From contig PBDA01000023.1 of the NCBI GenBank assembly GCA_002718345.1, positions 1 through 64,000 on the forward strand: a stretch of 64,000 bases of DNA, given 5' to 3'. Position numbers and translations under genes: made by a program. Under the pieces are notes generated by a model that was not told the DNA's origin, did not search any database, and saw only the letters and a list, made by a program, of their open reading frames with translations. Positions 43,259 to 52,261 of the stretch are shown piece by piece. Source of the DNA: Rhodospirillaceae bacterium. Its GTDB lineage: Bacteria; Pseudomonadota; Gammaproteobacteria; Steroidobacterales; Rariloculaceae. Within the stretch, counting starts at the first letter, position 1, and each line of letters begins with the position of its first letter.

Positions 43259-43279
43259 GAGAGCATAATGCATACTCTC
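43259..43279 (-). other. Hairpin overlapping the DctM stop codon
   Basis: On the minus strand GAGAGTATG and TATGCTCTC (with two G-T pairs) form a nine-pair stem with a three-base loop at the very end of the TRAP large-permease gene. No T run follows. It may protect the 3' end of the mRNA together with the terminator-like structure at 43201-43234. Confidence 0.35.
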
Positions 43280-44597
43280 AGAACATAAGGCTCGGAAGCC
43301 ATGTTGCAAGAGATGGGAAAAATAGAATGAGTGAGGCTACCAGCAACATAAGTAACCAGAAAGGTATAGAGCCTTTAAATATTTCACCAAGTGTTACCGA
43401 AGAATCTGGTACTGAAGATTTAACAGTAAAAATCAATAAACCCATTGGCGGAGTTAGAAGACCTGCTTCAATAACAATAATTCCATAAATAGCAAATGCA
43501 ATTGGATCAAATCCGGCTGAAATAGCGATTGGGGCAAAAATAGGAACAGTAAGCAAGATATCTGATATTGAATCAATTAATGCCCCTAGAAGTAACCAAA
43601 CAAGCGTCATAATCAGAATAAGCCCGAAAGGTGTAAGTCCGGTACCAATGACTAACTCTTGAATTAAAGTTATACCCCCACTAACAGCTAGTAATCGTGC
43701 ATACATTGATCCTGCAATCAACAAAAACATGATCGGTGCTGTATATCGACCGGCATTGTAAATAGCCTCTTTAAACTCCTTACTGCGCATACCCTTAGCG
43801 TATCCCAAAACGATACTACCAAGAGCACCAAAACCAGCTGCTTCTGATGGCGTAAAAAAACCTGCCCAGATACCGCCAAGCACCAATATTATTAATGAAA
43901 TAATGCCTAGACCACTGATAAGTTCAGTGCGCTGCATTACGTAACTTTTTCCAACATTCATACTATCCAGTGGCGGAGCAATTGAGGGGTTTATAAGTGC
44001 GGTTATGCTGCAATAAATAACAAAAGAAAAACCAAGTAATAAACCTGGTATGACTCCTGCTATAAACAACGCTCCAACTGAACCCTCAGTCAGAATCGCC
44101 CAAACTATCAGCAAGACACTAGGCGGAATCAGCATTCCTAATGAACCACTACCAGCTATAACTCCTAATGCGTAAGATTTTTTGTAACTGAGTCGACGCA
44201 TTTCTGGATAGGCGATGCGACTGAAAGTTGCTGCCGATGCGATAGCCACACCAGATACAGCAGCAAAAGCAGCATTACCAATCACTGTAGCAGCCGCTAG
44301 ACGACCGGGTAACTTATATAAAACCCGATCACAAAGTGTATATAGATCTTTAGCAGCCCCCGATCGGCTAATAACCTCACCCATGAGCATAAAAAGCGGA
44401 ATAACTGCAAGCGTATGACTACGAATCGAGTCATAAGCTGTGGAACCCAATATAGAAAGGGCAATATTTATATCGTCATAAGCCAGATAAACACCAATGA
44501 CGCTAGCCACTCCCAACGATATTCCAATTGGCACACTCAAAAAAACAAGGATGAGAAGGATCACCAACGAATAAAATATAACCTCAGGACCTAACAT
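43278..44597 (-). CDS. TRAP transporter large permease (DctM type), system 2
   Basis: A 439-residue membrane protein with about 12 segments and DctM blocks IPLFMLMGEVISRSG, ASAATFSRIAYPEM and LGMLIPPSVLLIVWA. These match the system 1 protein (23224-24573) nearly residue for residue in several stretches, so the two are paralogues. It follows the DctQ gene by 44 bases and ends the minus-strand TRAP operon in TGA, just before a hairpin and a likely terminator. Confidence 0.94.
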   Translation of the reverse strand: MLGPEVIFYSLVILLILVFLSVPIGISLGVASVIGVYLAYDDINIALSILGSTAYDSIRSHTLAVIPLFMLMGEVISRSGAAKDLYTLCDRVLYKLPGRLAAATVIGNAAFAAVSGVAIASAATFSRIAYPEMRRLSYKKSYALGVIAGSGSLGMLIPPSVLLIVWAILTEGSVGALFIAGVIPGLLLGFSFVIYCSITALINPSIAPPLDSMNVGKSYVMQRTELISGLGIISLIILVLGGIWAGFFTPSEAAGFGALGSIVLGYAKGMRSKEFKEAIYNAGRYTAPIMFLLIAGSMYARLLAVSGGITLIQELVIGTGLTPFGLILIMTLVWLLLGALIDSISDILLTVPIFAPIAISAGFDPIAFAIYGIIVIEAGLLTPPMGLLIFTVKSSVPDSSVTLGEIFKGSIPFWLLMLLVASLILFFPSLATWLPSLMF

Positions 44598-44641
44598 GAA
44601 GACATGCTCACTTTCTTTGGACCCTCAAAATTCTTTTGGCA

Positions 44642-45142
44642 TCAAGTAGCATCAGCACTTTCAATAAAAGACTCAATACGATCAGTCCAATCAAGGAAAA
44701 TCACGTGCAAATAAACATACGCCGCAAAAAGTGATGTAACAAAAACTAAAAACCTAACTGGATATGTTGGCACCCTAAGAGCCCCCTCACCCTCGTACTC
44801 GCTAACAGCTAAAGCTTCAACTGCCGGGCCCCAAGAACTAAACGCTGTCCCTAGAAAAAAAAGCAACCCAAGAATGCTAGCAAATGTCCTGAGAACTCGT
44901 TTCATATTCTTACCAAAAAAATCATACAGAATAGTGCTACGGATCATGCCACCACGATAAATGGCGAGTGGTAGCTGTAAAAACGTTATAGAAACAACAG
45001 AATTTTTGATAATTTCTGTAGCCCCTAAAAGAGGCTGACTAAAAAAATAACGCCCTAGAACATCTAAAAAAATAATCAAGCCAAGAACTAATACCCAGCA
45101 CGCAGAAACAATATGAATTGTTTGAGCAATTCTTCCAGTCAT
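44642..45142 (-). CDS. TRAP transporter small permease (DctQ type), system 2
   Basis: A 166-residue protein with four membrane segments, LGLIIFLDVLGRYFFSQPL after the first helix and EYEGEGALRVPTYPVRF before the last. The shared EYEGEGALRVP block ties it to the DctQ of system 1. It starts three bases after the stop of the Gfo/Idh gene upstream, which is strong evidence that the oxidoreductase is part of this transport operon. Confidence 0.92.
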   Translation of the reverse strand: MTGRIAQTIHIVSACWVLVLGLIIFLDVLGRYFFSQPLLGATEIIKNSVVSITFLQLPLAIYRGGMIRSTILYDFFGKNMKRVLRTFASILGLLFFLGTAFSSWGPAVEALAVSEYEGEGALRVPTYPVRFLVFVTSLFAAYVYLHVIFLDWTDRIESFIESADAT

Positions 45143-45145
45143 TGG

Positions 45146-46138
45146 TTAAACATCTACCCAATCACCGGTACTAACTGATTTGGCAATTGCCTCGAGCACC
45201 GCCACGTTGCCGATTCTCTGTTCATCAGTAAAACGATAAGCACCATGCCCTTCGACTGCATCAACCCATTCCTCTATATTCGCTCTGACAGGATCTTTTG
45301 GCTCGAATGTCTGGCTATGCTGAACCCCATCCTTTCCACAGGTAATCAAATGAGTTCGACCTCCTTCTTGAGGATGCGCATCGTCACGTGCTTCAACCCA
45401 CATCTCATTTCCAAATACTGTAAAACGACCATAGTAGGGAGTTGCAGAAATAGCTCCGACAAAACCGGTAGCACCACTTTCAAATCGAATCTGTACCGTC
45501 ACTACATCTCCTGTAGGTAAGGGCAGAACACGGCGTGCAGATTGAGCAACGACAGACTCAACAGGACCAAACATAGAAATAAATAAATCAGTCAGATGTA
45601 CGCCCATTCCAGTCATGCCAGCTGCCGGGGCCTCTTCTTGAGATCCTCGCCAGTTATCAGCCTCTACGGTTGTAAAAATACTGTGAGAAAAGTTAGCCTC
45701 AACGTGCATTTGTGTCCCTAATTCACCAGATTTAACTATCTTTGATATTGCTTCAAATGTTGATTCGTAGCGACGCTCATGGCCAACACCCATTACTATT
45801 CCAGCTTTATTCGTTGCAGCCAACATTTTTTCTATGCTTGCTTTTGAGAGAGACAAAGGCTTCTCGCAGAAAATCTGCTTGCCATGTTCGACAGCAGCCA
45901 ACACTTGGTCTTCATGTTGAGAGTGTGGAGTACACAAAATGACGGCATCCACTTCTGGATCCTGGAGCAGCGCTTGATAATCAGCCACTAGGGGTATCCC
46001 TTTCTCATCAGAAAAATCTTTGTGTCTATCAGGTCGACGGGCGGTCAACCGATTAACTTCGATCTTTTCACTTTTTTCAACTGAGTTCACCATATGGCGA
46101 CCCCACCAACCAAGTCCAACCATTGCAGCTTTGATCAC
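45146..46138 (-). CDS. Gfo/Idh/MocA-family oxidoreductase inside TRAP operon 2
   Basis: A 330-residue NAD(P)-dependent oxidoreductase with KAAMVGLGWWGRHMVNSV at the start and FCEKPLSLSKASIEKM near residue 91 carrying the catalytic Lys. The start is GTG at 46138, supported by GGGAGG at ideal spacing. It lies between the DctP and DctQ genes, 38 bases after the former and three before the latter. The unusual placement inside the transporter operon points to oxidation of the imported compound as the first cytoplasmic step. Confidence 0.93.
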   Translation of the reverse strand: MIKAAMVGLGWWGRHMVNSVEKSEKIEVNRLTARRPDRHKDFSDEKGIPLVADYQALLQDPEVDAVILCTPHSQHEDQVLAAVEHGKQIFCEKPLSLSKASIEKMLAATNKAGIVMGVGHERRYESTFEAISKIVKSGELGTQMHVEANFSHSIFTTVEADNWRGSQEEAPAAGMTGMGVHLTDLFISMFGPVESVVAQSARRVLPLPTGDVVTVQIRFESGATGFVGAISATPYYGRFTVFGNEMWVEARDDAHPQEGGRTHLITCGKDGVQHSQTFEPKDPVRANIEEWVDAVEGHGAYRFTDEQRIGNVAVLEAIAKSVSTGDWVDV

Positions 46139-46176
46139 TATTAGCCTCCCTAGCTATTTTCGAATCTAACAACCTG

Positions 46177-47256
46177 TCAATCGATAATGTAATCAACTGG
46201 CCAATCATAACCACTTTGACTAACCGTCTCGATATATGCGCGGACAATCTCAGAACCTGGCATACCCCTTGAGTCAGCCTCCTTGGCCATTTTATTTGGA
46301 AAATCACTTAATGAAAGAGCCCACTGAGCACGAACTTGGTCAGGTAATTCCCTAACCGTCGCTCCAGAATTTCGAAGATCCTGTAATCCAGTTATCTGCC
46401 GTTGATCTAAAATTTTTGCCGCCTCATTTTCATATCTACGCCCAACATCTAGGACAATATCACGCACCTCCGAGGGTAAACGTTCAAGGGAGCGCGTATT
46501 CATAGTAATAATGATTGCTCCTCCCATCGCTCCAAATCCTATCAGTGTGTAATAGGGAGCGGGCTCATGAAGTTTGTATGCAAAATAGGCAGAAGGAAAC
46601 ATTAACCAACCAGAATAAACACCCGTCTGCATAGCCATATAAGCATCCGGCAAAATGGATTGCACAGGTATTACTCCAGCAAGCTCTAACCACGGTAAGT
46701 TTGGACCAGCTCCTGCAATCTTCACTCCTTGCAGATCTACAACAGCCTCCCATGGCACACTTGAACCAAGGTGATAATTATCCCAACCATTTATAGCAAG
46801 CAATGACTGTCCATAGTTTGTTTCCATATGCTCATTCAACCATGGATGAGTATCATAAACTCTGCGAGCTGCCTTAATCCCTTCCTCAGCCCCCTCTGGA
46901 CCAAACGGCACGAAGTACTGAAAATTGTGCAAAAACATTTTGGCTGGCTCAAAACATGTACAAAATCCACCAATATCTAAAATTCCAATTTGAACAGCTT
47001 CAAGTGTCTCTGATACAGATGCAATGGAGCTTCCATAGCCTTCAATAATCCTTAATTCATGCTCAGTTTCTGCGGAGACTCGCCTCTTTAACTCTGGCAC
47101 CAAGTAATCTCGCAATACCCCAACATATACTGTTGGTCCAGCAGGATGCCCTGAACCAATACGCAAAGTGTAGAGTTCAGCTTTCGCATTAGAAGACCAA
47201 AAGAACTGTGAAACCACAGCCAAAAAAATCACAGCCCATGGCATACGTTGCAACAT
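46177..47256 (-). CDS. TRAP transporter binding protein (DctP type), CxC subfamily, system 2
   Basis: A 359-residue periplasmic binding protein, signal ending near AKA (residue 26). It matches the system 1 protein (21505-22584) in length and in many blocks: LRIGSGHPAG, SETLEAVQ, GGFCTCFEP with Cys99 and Cys101, and KIAGAGPNLPWL in place of the usual K-x-R-V Arg motif. The pair defines a distinct DctP group. Because the canonical carboxylate-binding Arg is missing, a neutral ligand or a different binding mode is likely. It leads the minus-strand operon. Confidence 0.91.
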   Translation of the reverse strand: MLQRMPWAVIFLAVVSQFFWSSNAKAELYTLRIGSGHPAGPTVYVGVLRDYLVPELKRRVSAETEHELRIIEGYGSSIASVSETLEAVQIGILDIGGFCTCFEPAKMFLHNFQYFVPFGPEGAEEGIKAARRVYDTHPWLNEHMETNYGQSLLAINGWDNYHLGSSVPWEAVVDLQGVKIAGAGPNLPWLELAGVIPVQSILPDAYMAMQTGVYSGWLMFPSAYFAYKLHEPAPYYTLIGFGAMGGAIIITMNTRSLERLPSEVRDIVLDVGRRYENEAAKILDQRQITGLQDLRNSGATVRELPDQVRAQWALSLSDFPNKMAKEADSRGMPGSEIVRAYIETVSQSGYDWPVDYIID

Positions 47257-47324
47257 AAAAACTAGCGCCTCAACCAGGGTTTCACATAAGCTCCATTTAA
47301 ATTCTCTATAGATAAACTAGGAAC

Positions 47325-48839
47325 TTAAATACCAACTAGCGATCTTGCTTCGCCCTGAAGTTCCACAATATGTAAGCCCGTGTTAGATCGGTCTACGGCA
47401 TAGATATACCCCCTATCATCAATGTTTACATTATTTGTCTGAATCGCTGAATCACATCGTTCTACCCCATTAACTTCAGCACACATCTCAATAGTGTTTT
47501 CTGTTGTCTCAGGAATGAAGTAAGCAACTTCTACAGGCTCAAAAGGATTCCTAATATCAACTGCGCGTATTCCTGCATTAAAATAAGAAAATACGGCTAA
47601 TGTTCGGTCAAAATCAGGGTGAAATGCGTCATGTACTGAGTGAGGGCCAAAACGACCACCATCATTACAAAAATCATGAGGATCATTTGGAACCTGGTAC
47701 GACGAAACAGGGAAAGGCTTATCCTCTTCTGTAATATCCAAAAAGAAAACAATATCGCGAACTCCTCTACAATAAATGGCGCTGCCTCCAGCCTCAGAAG
47801 GTACGATCAGAAAGTCCCTGATGGTAGTTTCCATCTCATTTTCATTGTCTGAGATTTCAAAACCCAGTAGCGGTTTTGCAGTGTGAACACCCCAATAACT
47901 AGGCATATCAAGCCGAGAGATTTGGGGGTAAAGAAGGTTTTCAGGGGTTGGCGAAAAAGGATCCTCTGAGTTTGGGTCACCATTTAGGAACTTGTCCCTA
48001 TCAAGTATCTGCAGTGTACCACTGTTACCGCTGCCATAACCTATATACATTCGATTACCATGGACGAAAGCTTGGTGTAATCCTGAAATAAAATGATCGG
48101 GAAATGGTCCACTTGCATCTGGCTCCCAACCTACGAGCCCAAAATCTCTAATATGCTTGGGCTCATCAGGATTACTTAAATCATAAACTTGCAAAGCCCT
48201 AGTAACACGCCAACCCTCTGGAGTGCCATTGAAATACCCAATTCCTGTTTCACATTCCCACTGGAGTTTATGCGTCTCTCTGTTGCCCCTACTAGACTCG
48301 GGACGGGATGAAAACCCTGTGACATCAATGGTTGACATAAATTCTGGTTCTGCAGGATTGGTGACATCAAACATTTCATAGGAAATCAGACCATTAGTTC
48401 TAACCATATAGACCCGATTGGGATCTCCTTGGGGCAAAACACTGCCGTCACAGATTTGTACATGCTGACTACCATTGGCCTCCAAGCCTGTCGGTGGTAA
48501 ATGCTTCAATAATGTTGGCGAGCTTGGATCAGTGACATCAAGAATTGATAAGCCATTAACTTCCATTAACTCAGTTTGAGGGTTATAGGACTGGCCTGCA
48601 TGTTGTCCAACAAAAAGGATCCTCCGATCGCCATAAGCATGAACCTCTGGTTGATATGCAGGACGAGCTTGAAGATCATGATGGCCGACCAACTGCATAT
48701 TCCAGGCCCTGGAATCCCTCTGCTCGCCTGAACCTTCAGAAAACTGAGCAACATCATCTTGTTGAGGACTGCAACCAGAAAAAAACATAGCAACGGATAA
48801 AGCAAATAAAGGTTTAATTAACCGAGTAAAGAGGCACAT
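47325..48839 (-). CDS. LVIVD-repeat beta-propeller lipoprotein
   Basis: A 504-residue protein with a lipobox (FFSGCSP, Cys near 23) and LVIVD-type propeller repeats such as LSILDVTDPSSPTLLKHL, YEMFDVTNPAEPEFM, LQVYDLSNPDEPKHI and IRAVDIRNPFEPVEV. These repeats are found in surface or periplasmic proteins of uncertain function. Several Cys residues (CDG, WECET, YCRG, DFCND, CAEV, RCD) could form disulfides in the periplasm. AAGGAATAG precedes the ATG. It is 68 bases upstream of the TRAP binding-protein gene on the same strand, but linkage of function is unproven. Confidence 0.83.
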   Translation of the reverse strand: MCLFTRLIKPLFALSVAMFFSGCSPQQDDVAQFSEGSGEQRDSRAWNMQLVGHHDLQARPAYQPEVHAYGDRRILFVGQHAGQSYNPQTELMEVNGLSILDVTDPSSPTLLKHLPPTGLEANGSQHVQICDGSVLPQGDPNRVYMVRTNGLISYEMFDVTNPAEPEFMSTIDVTGFSSRPESSRGNRETHKLQWECETGIGYFNGTPEGWRVTRALQVYDLSNPDEPKHIRDFGLVGWEPDASGPFPDHFISGLHQAFVHGNRMYIGYGSGNSGTLQILDRDKFLNGDPNSEDPFSPTPENLLYPQISRLDMPSYWGVHTAKPLLGFEISDNENEMETTIRDFLIVPSEAGGSAIYCRGVRDIVFFLDITEEDKPFPVSSYQVPNDPHDFCNDGGRFGPHSVHDAFHPDFDRTLAVFSYFNAGIRAVDIRNPFEPVEVAYFIPETTENTIEMCAEVNGVERCDSAIQTNNVNIDDRGYIYAVDRSNTGLHIVELQGEARSLVGI

Positions 48840-49067
48840 TTCTATTCCTTCTTTTTTGTTAGTAGCGTTTATAGTTACTCATCATCGTGCCTTACGCCCG
48901 CTTAGTCCAGAGCCTTTATCATCCTTAATCCCTAAAATACCAATAATATACAGACGACAATTGTGGCAAGAGTTACAATTAACGGAGGGAGCAATCAGTT
49001 ACATAGCGTATGCTGCTAATCCTAAACAAACCAAAAATTCGAATACTAAATTAGGGCCTAATCATCA

Positions 49068-49838
49068 ATGATGCAAAATCTTTTTTCTCTGACTGGAAAA
49101 AATGCTTTAGTTACTGGCGCATCGAGCGGAATTGGCAGACATTTCGCAGGAGTTTTAGCTAGCGCAGGAGCTCAAGTTATCGCTGGTGCGAGACGTACTG
49201 ACAAACTTGAAGAGCTTGTTAAAGAAATTGAAACTACTGGTGGCAGTGCGGTGGCTGTTGAACTTGATGTAACAGATCAGGCAAGTATTGATTCCATGTT
49301 TGAAAGAACCAGTGAAGCCACTGGGCTAATTGATATTGTTGTCAATTGCGCTGGTATTGTCGAAATAGGGGAATTCACAGAACTCGATGATTCCGCATGG
49401 GATAAAGTATTTTCAGTCAATCTGGATGGCCTACGTAAAGTTTCTCAGGAAGTGACTCGTCAACTGATTGTCGCTAAACGTCCTGGTGTCATCATAAATG
49501 TTGCTTCGGTAGCTGGCATGAATGCAGCGCCAGGATGGACTGTCTATGCCACTTCTAAAGCTGCCGTAATTCATCTAACGAAAAATATGGCTATCGAACT
49601 GTGGCGTCACAATATTAGAGTGAACGCTCTATGCCCAGGTTATTTTCCCACTGAAATGAATGAAGAGTTTTTTGCGAGTGAACAAGGCCAAAATTATCTT
49701 AAACGACTTCCTCCGCGCCGTACTGGAAATTTAGACGAATTAACAGGGCCCTTACTACTACTTGCTAGTGATGCATCAAGCTATATCACAGGAATTGCAT
49801 TACCAGTAGATGGCGGACATTCAATACGTTTGGTTTAA
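49068..49838 (+). CDS. SDR-family oxidoreductase
   Basis: A 256-residue classical short-chain dehydrogenase. LVTGASSGIGRHFAG near residue 16 binds NAD(P), NCAGIVEIG is the NAG-type block near 90, the catalytic Ser is in VASVAGMN, and Tyr-x-x-x-Lys is YATSK near 160. The C-terminal VDGGH is typical. The gene stands alone between two minus-strand genes. The ribosome-binding site is weak (TAGGG), and a short near-palindrome, ATTAGG-G-CCTAAT (49050-49062), overlaps the region just upstream. Confidence 0.92.
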   Translation: MMQNLFSLTGKNALVTGASSGIGRHFAGVLASAGAQVIAGARRTDKLEELVKEIETTGGSAVAVELDVTDQASIDSMFERTSEATGLIDIVVNCAGIVEIGEFTELDDSAWDKVFSVNLDGLRKVSQEVTRQLIVAKRPGVIINVASVAGMNAAPGWTVYATSKAAVIHLTKNMAIELWRHNIRVNALCPGYFPTEMNEEFFASEQGQNYLKRLPPRRTGNLDELTGPLLLLASDASSYITGIALPVDGGHSIRLV

Positions 49839-49876
49839 GCAAATCTGTTATTACGAATATATAGCTGCTGTAAAAT

Positions 49877-50911
49877 TTAGTTTTGTGCGGCTTTTAACCC
49901 TAGTCTTGCCAACGGTTCCACCATGGAGCCTAATTCAGAACCATATGCACTAGACGCATTTCCATCAATCGCTCTTTTCAAGACACCTTGGCAAATTGCA
50001 GCAAGTCGAAAAAATGAACAAGCGAGATAAAATGACCATGGACCTACCTCGTCAAATCCCGTTCGAGCACAGTATTGCTTTAAAAAATCTTCCTCGCTGG
50101 GGATACCTAACTCAGCAATATTTAGCTTGCCCAGCCCAGGTATTACAAGATCTCTTTCCATCCTACGTTGCATACATAAATAGGCCAAATCGGCAATTGG
50201 ATGACCAAGAGTTGATAGCTCCCAATCAAGGACACCTATTGCCTCTAGGCTCTGTGTATCGAAAATTATATTGTCTAAGCGAAAATCACCATGAATTAAA
50301 GAAATTTTCCCGTCATCTACAGGAACATTCTTAGATAACCAATTTATTAGTTCCTCCATAGACTCTAAAACCTGAGTTTCTGAAGAACGATACTGTTTAG
50401 TCCATCGATTAATCTGCCTCTCATAGTAATTACCAGCACTACCAAAGTCTTCTAAGCCAGATAGCTCGATGTCGATGGAATGAATAGCTGCTAAGACCCT
50501 ATTTCCCTCGTCATAAATACGATTTCTTTGTGTAACACTAAGCTCAGGCAAAGCAGGATCTACAAATACTGAACCTTCGACATATTCCATAACGTAAAAC
50601 CAGCTACCAATAATATTGTTGTCAGTACAAAGGTGGTATACCTGAGGCACTGGTACTTCGGTATCTGCAAGAGCTGACATGACTCGGTATTCACGATCTA
50701 CAGCATGCGCTGACCTAAGAAGTGCACCTTCTGGTTTACGCCTCAATACTAGTGATTGTTCTGGAGTATCTATACGAAAAGTTGGATTAGACTGTCCTCG
50801 TGGAAATTTATAAAGACTAATTGGCCCATGAAAGTTTTCAAGAAATTCCTCTAGATAATCTAATAAGAGAGAAATATCAATACCCTGCTCATCTTTCACT
50901 TTACTTAACAC
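49877..50911 (-). CDS. Phosphotransferase family protein (APH fold, acyl-CoA-dehydrogenase-linked)
   Basis: A 344-residue protein of the aminoglycoside-phosphotransferase/choline-kinase fold. LIHGDFRLDNIIFD near residue 200 is the catalytic loop and VLDWELSTLGHPIADLAYL the metal-binding DxE/D block. Proteins of this group occur next to acyl-CoA dehydrogenases (as in the fused ACAD10/ACAD11) and are thought to phosphorylate hydroxyacyl substrates. Here the GTG start overlaps the end of the acyl-CoA dehydrogenase gene by 11 bases; a second GTG at 50899 is an alternative. Confidence 0.9.
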   Translation of the reverse strand: MLSKVKDEQGIDISLLLDYLEEFLENFHGPISLYKFPRGQSNPTFRIDTPEQSLVLRRKPEGALLRSAHAVDREYRVMSALADTEVPVPQVYHLCTDNNIIGSWFYVMEYVEGSVFVDPALPELSVTQRNRIYDEGNRVLAAIHSIDIELSGLEDFGSAGNYYERQINRWTKQYRSSETQVLESMEELINWLSKNVPVDDGKISLIHGDFRLDNIIFDTQSLEAIGVLDWELSTLGHPIADLAYLCMQRRMERDLVIPGLGKLNIAELGIPSEEDFLKQYCARTGFDEVGPWSFYLACSFFRLAAICQGVLKRAIDGNASSAYGSELGSMVEPLARLGLKAAQN

Positions 50912-52106
50912 CCCACTGCCAAAATTGGCTATTCTCTTTAGCTAGGTTACGAGCAAGAACCATCTTATGGACCTCACTCGCTCCATCAACAAGTCGAGCA
51001 CATCGTGCATATCGATAAATCCTTTCAAGAACGGTGTCTTTTGAGTATCCACGAGCCCCATTGAGTTGAATAGCAATATCTACAACCTTATGCAGTGTGT
51101 CCGCTACTACAACTTTGGCCATTGAAACTTCTTTACGAGAATAATCACCCTGATCCAATTTCCAGGCAGCATGCATGGTAAGCAAACGGCCTACATGTAT
51201 TTCTAGGGCAGCTTCTCCTAACATCCACTGCACACCTTCATGTTCACTCAATTTCTTGTCGAACGCTTGGCGTTCACTAATGTAATCCTGCGCTATTTCT
51301 AAGGATCTTTTTGAAAGACCCAACCATCGCATACAATGAGTGAGGCGAGCTGTACCCAAACGAATCTGGGTCACTTTAAGCCCATCCCCTACTTCCATGA
51401 GTCTATTCTCATCATCTATCGTAAGCCCATCAAAACTTAACTCACAATGCCCACCATGTTCTTCAGGTCCCATAGTTGGAACTCGTCTTTCCAACTGCCA
51501 ACCAGGTTGGTCTCGATGAAATAAAAACGCTGTCAATCCCTTTCTAGGATCATCAGAAGTTCTAGCCACTAAAATAAAATGTTCTGCAATACCAGCTCCG
51601 CTTATAAACCACTTGCGCCCATAAATTTTCCATTGATTACCACTTTTTTCAGCACGAGTCTGCATCATTCCACCTGGGTCAGAACCACTTCCAGGTGCAG
51701 GCTCTGTCATTGCAAATGCAGACCAACACTTGCCATCTACCATCGGCTGAAGCCATGTATCTTTTTGAGACAAAGTCCCTATTTTCTCAAGCAACATCAT
51801 GTTGCCATCGTCTGGCGCATGAGAATTAAAGACCGTAGGCGCATAAAGTGAACGGCCCATTTCTTCATAGCAAGCAGCCATCCCAATTACGGGCAACCCC
51901 CCGCCACCTCTTTCCTTGGATACCTGTAATGCCCAAAGACCTTTAGCTTTGGCAAGCTTACGTAACTCATCTAGTATGGGAAGAAGCATGCTTTCATGTT
52001 CATCAAAGTTTTTAGGGTCATTCTCGAGGGGTAAGACATGCTCATCTACAAACTGTCGGATTTGTTTCCGGTAATTTTCAATGTTTTTTGGTAGATTAAA
52101 GTCCAT
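50901..52106 (-). CDS. Acyl-CoA dehydrogenase
   Basis: A 401-residue flavoprotein of the acyl-CoA dehydrogenase family. AFAMTEPAPGSGSDPGGM near residue 137 and GRKWFISGAGIAEH near 165 are FAD/substrate-binding blocks, and LVDGASEVHKMVLARNL near 375 holds a candidate catalytic Glu in the position typical of long-chain and ACAD10/11-like enzymes. It likely oxidises an acyl-CoA to its enoyl form. The gene overlaps the APH-fold gene downstream. A 12-bp perfect palindrome lies 17 bases upstream. Confidence 0.93.
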   Translation of the reverse strand: MDFNLPKNIENYRKQIRQFVDEHVLPLENDPKNFDEHESMLLPILDELRKLAKAKGLWALQVSKERGGGGLPVIGMAACYEEMGRSLYAPTVFNSHAPDDGNMMLLEKIGTLSQKDTWLQPMVDGKCWSAFAMTEPAPGSGSDPGGMMQTRAEKSGNQWKIYGRKWFISGAGIAEHFILVARTSDDPRKGLTAFLFHRDQPGWQLERRVPTMGPEEHGGHCELSFDGLTIDDENRLMEVGDGLKVTQIRLGTARLTHCMRWLGLSKRSLEIAQDYISERQAFDKKLSEHEGVQWMLGEAALEIHVGRLLTMHAAWKLDQGDYSRKEVSMAKVVVADTLHKVVDIAIQLNGARGYSKDTVLERIYRYARCARLVDGASEVHKMVLARNLAKENSQFWQWGVK

Positions 52107-52122
52107 AACGTTCTAGTCCCCT

Positions 52123-52134
52123 CATAAATTTATG
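52123..52134. promoter_or_regulatory. Perfect 12-bp palindrome upstream of the acyl-CoA dehydrogenase gene
   Basis: CATAAATTTATG reads the same on both strands and is 16 bases before the ATG at 52106. Its position in the divergent gap suggests an operator that would block the minus-strand transcript, but AT-rich palindromes also arise by chance. Confidence 0.35.
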
Positions 52135-52248
52135 AAACTCACTTATCATTCTCCCTTAGACGCTTTGCATAACCCTAAAGCTCTAATGGCCAATCATCAA
52201 AAAAGAATTCTCATATTCCTGCTTATCAAACTAACATCATGACCGTGA

Positions 52249-52261
52249 TAGACTGAGTCTA
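52249..52261. promoter_or_regulatory. Operator-like near-palindrome in the divergent gap
   Basis: TAGACT-G-AGTCTA is a six-base inverted repeat around a single G. It lies about 80 bases before the amidohydrolase ATG at 52343. A regulator site is possible; no family is recognised. Confidence 0.3.

Noticed and set aside
48856-49071. 71-codon open frame before the SDR gene
   Set aside because: It needs a TTG start without a ribosome-binding site, has no domain or signal features and ends inside the SDR start; probably chance.
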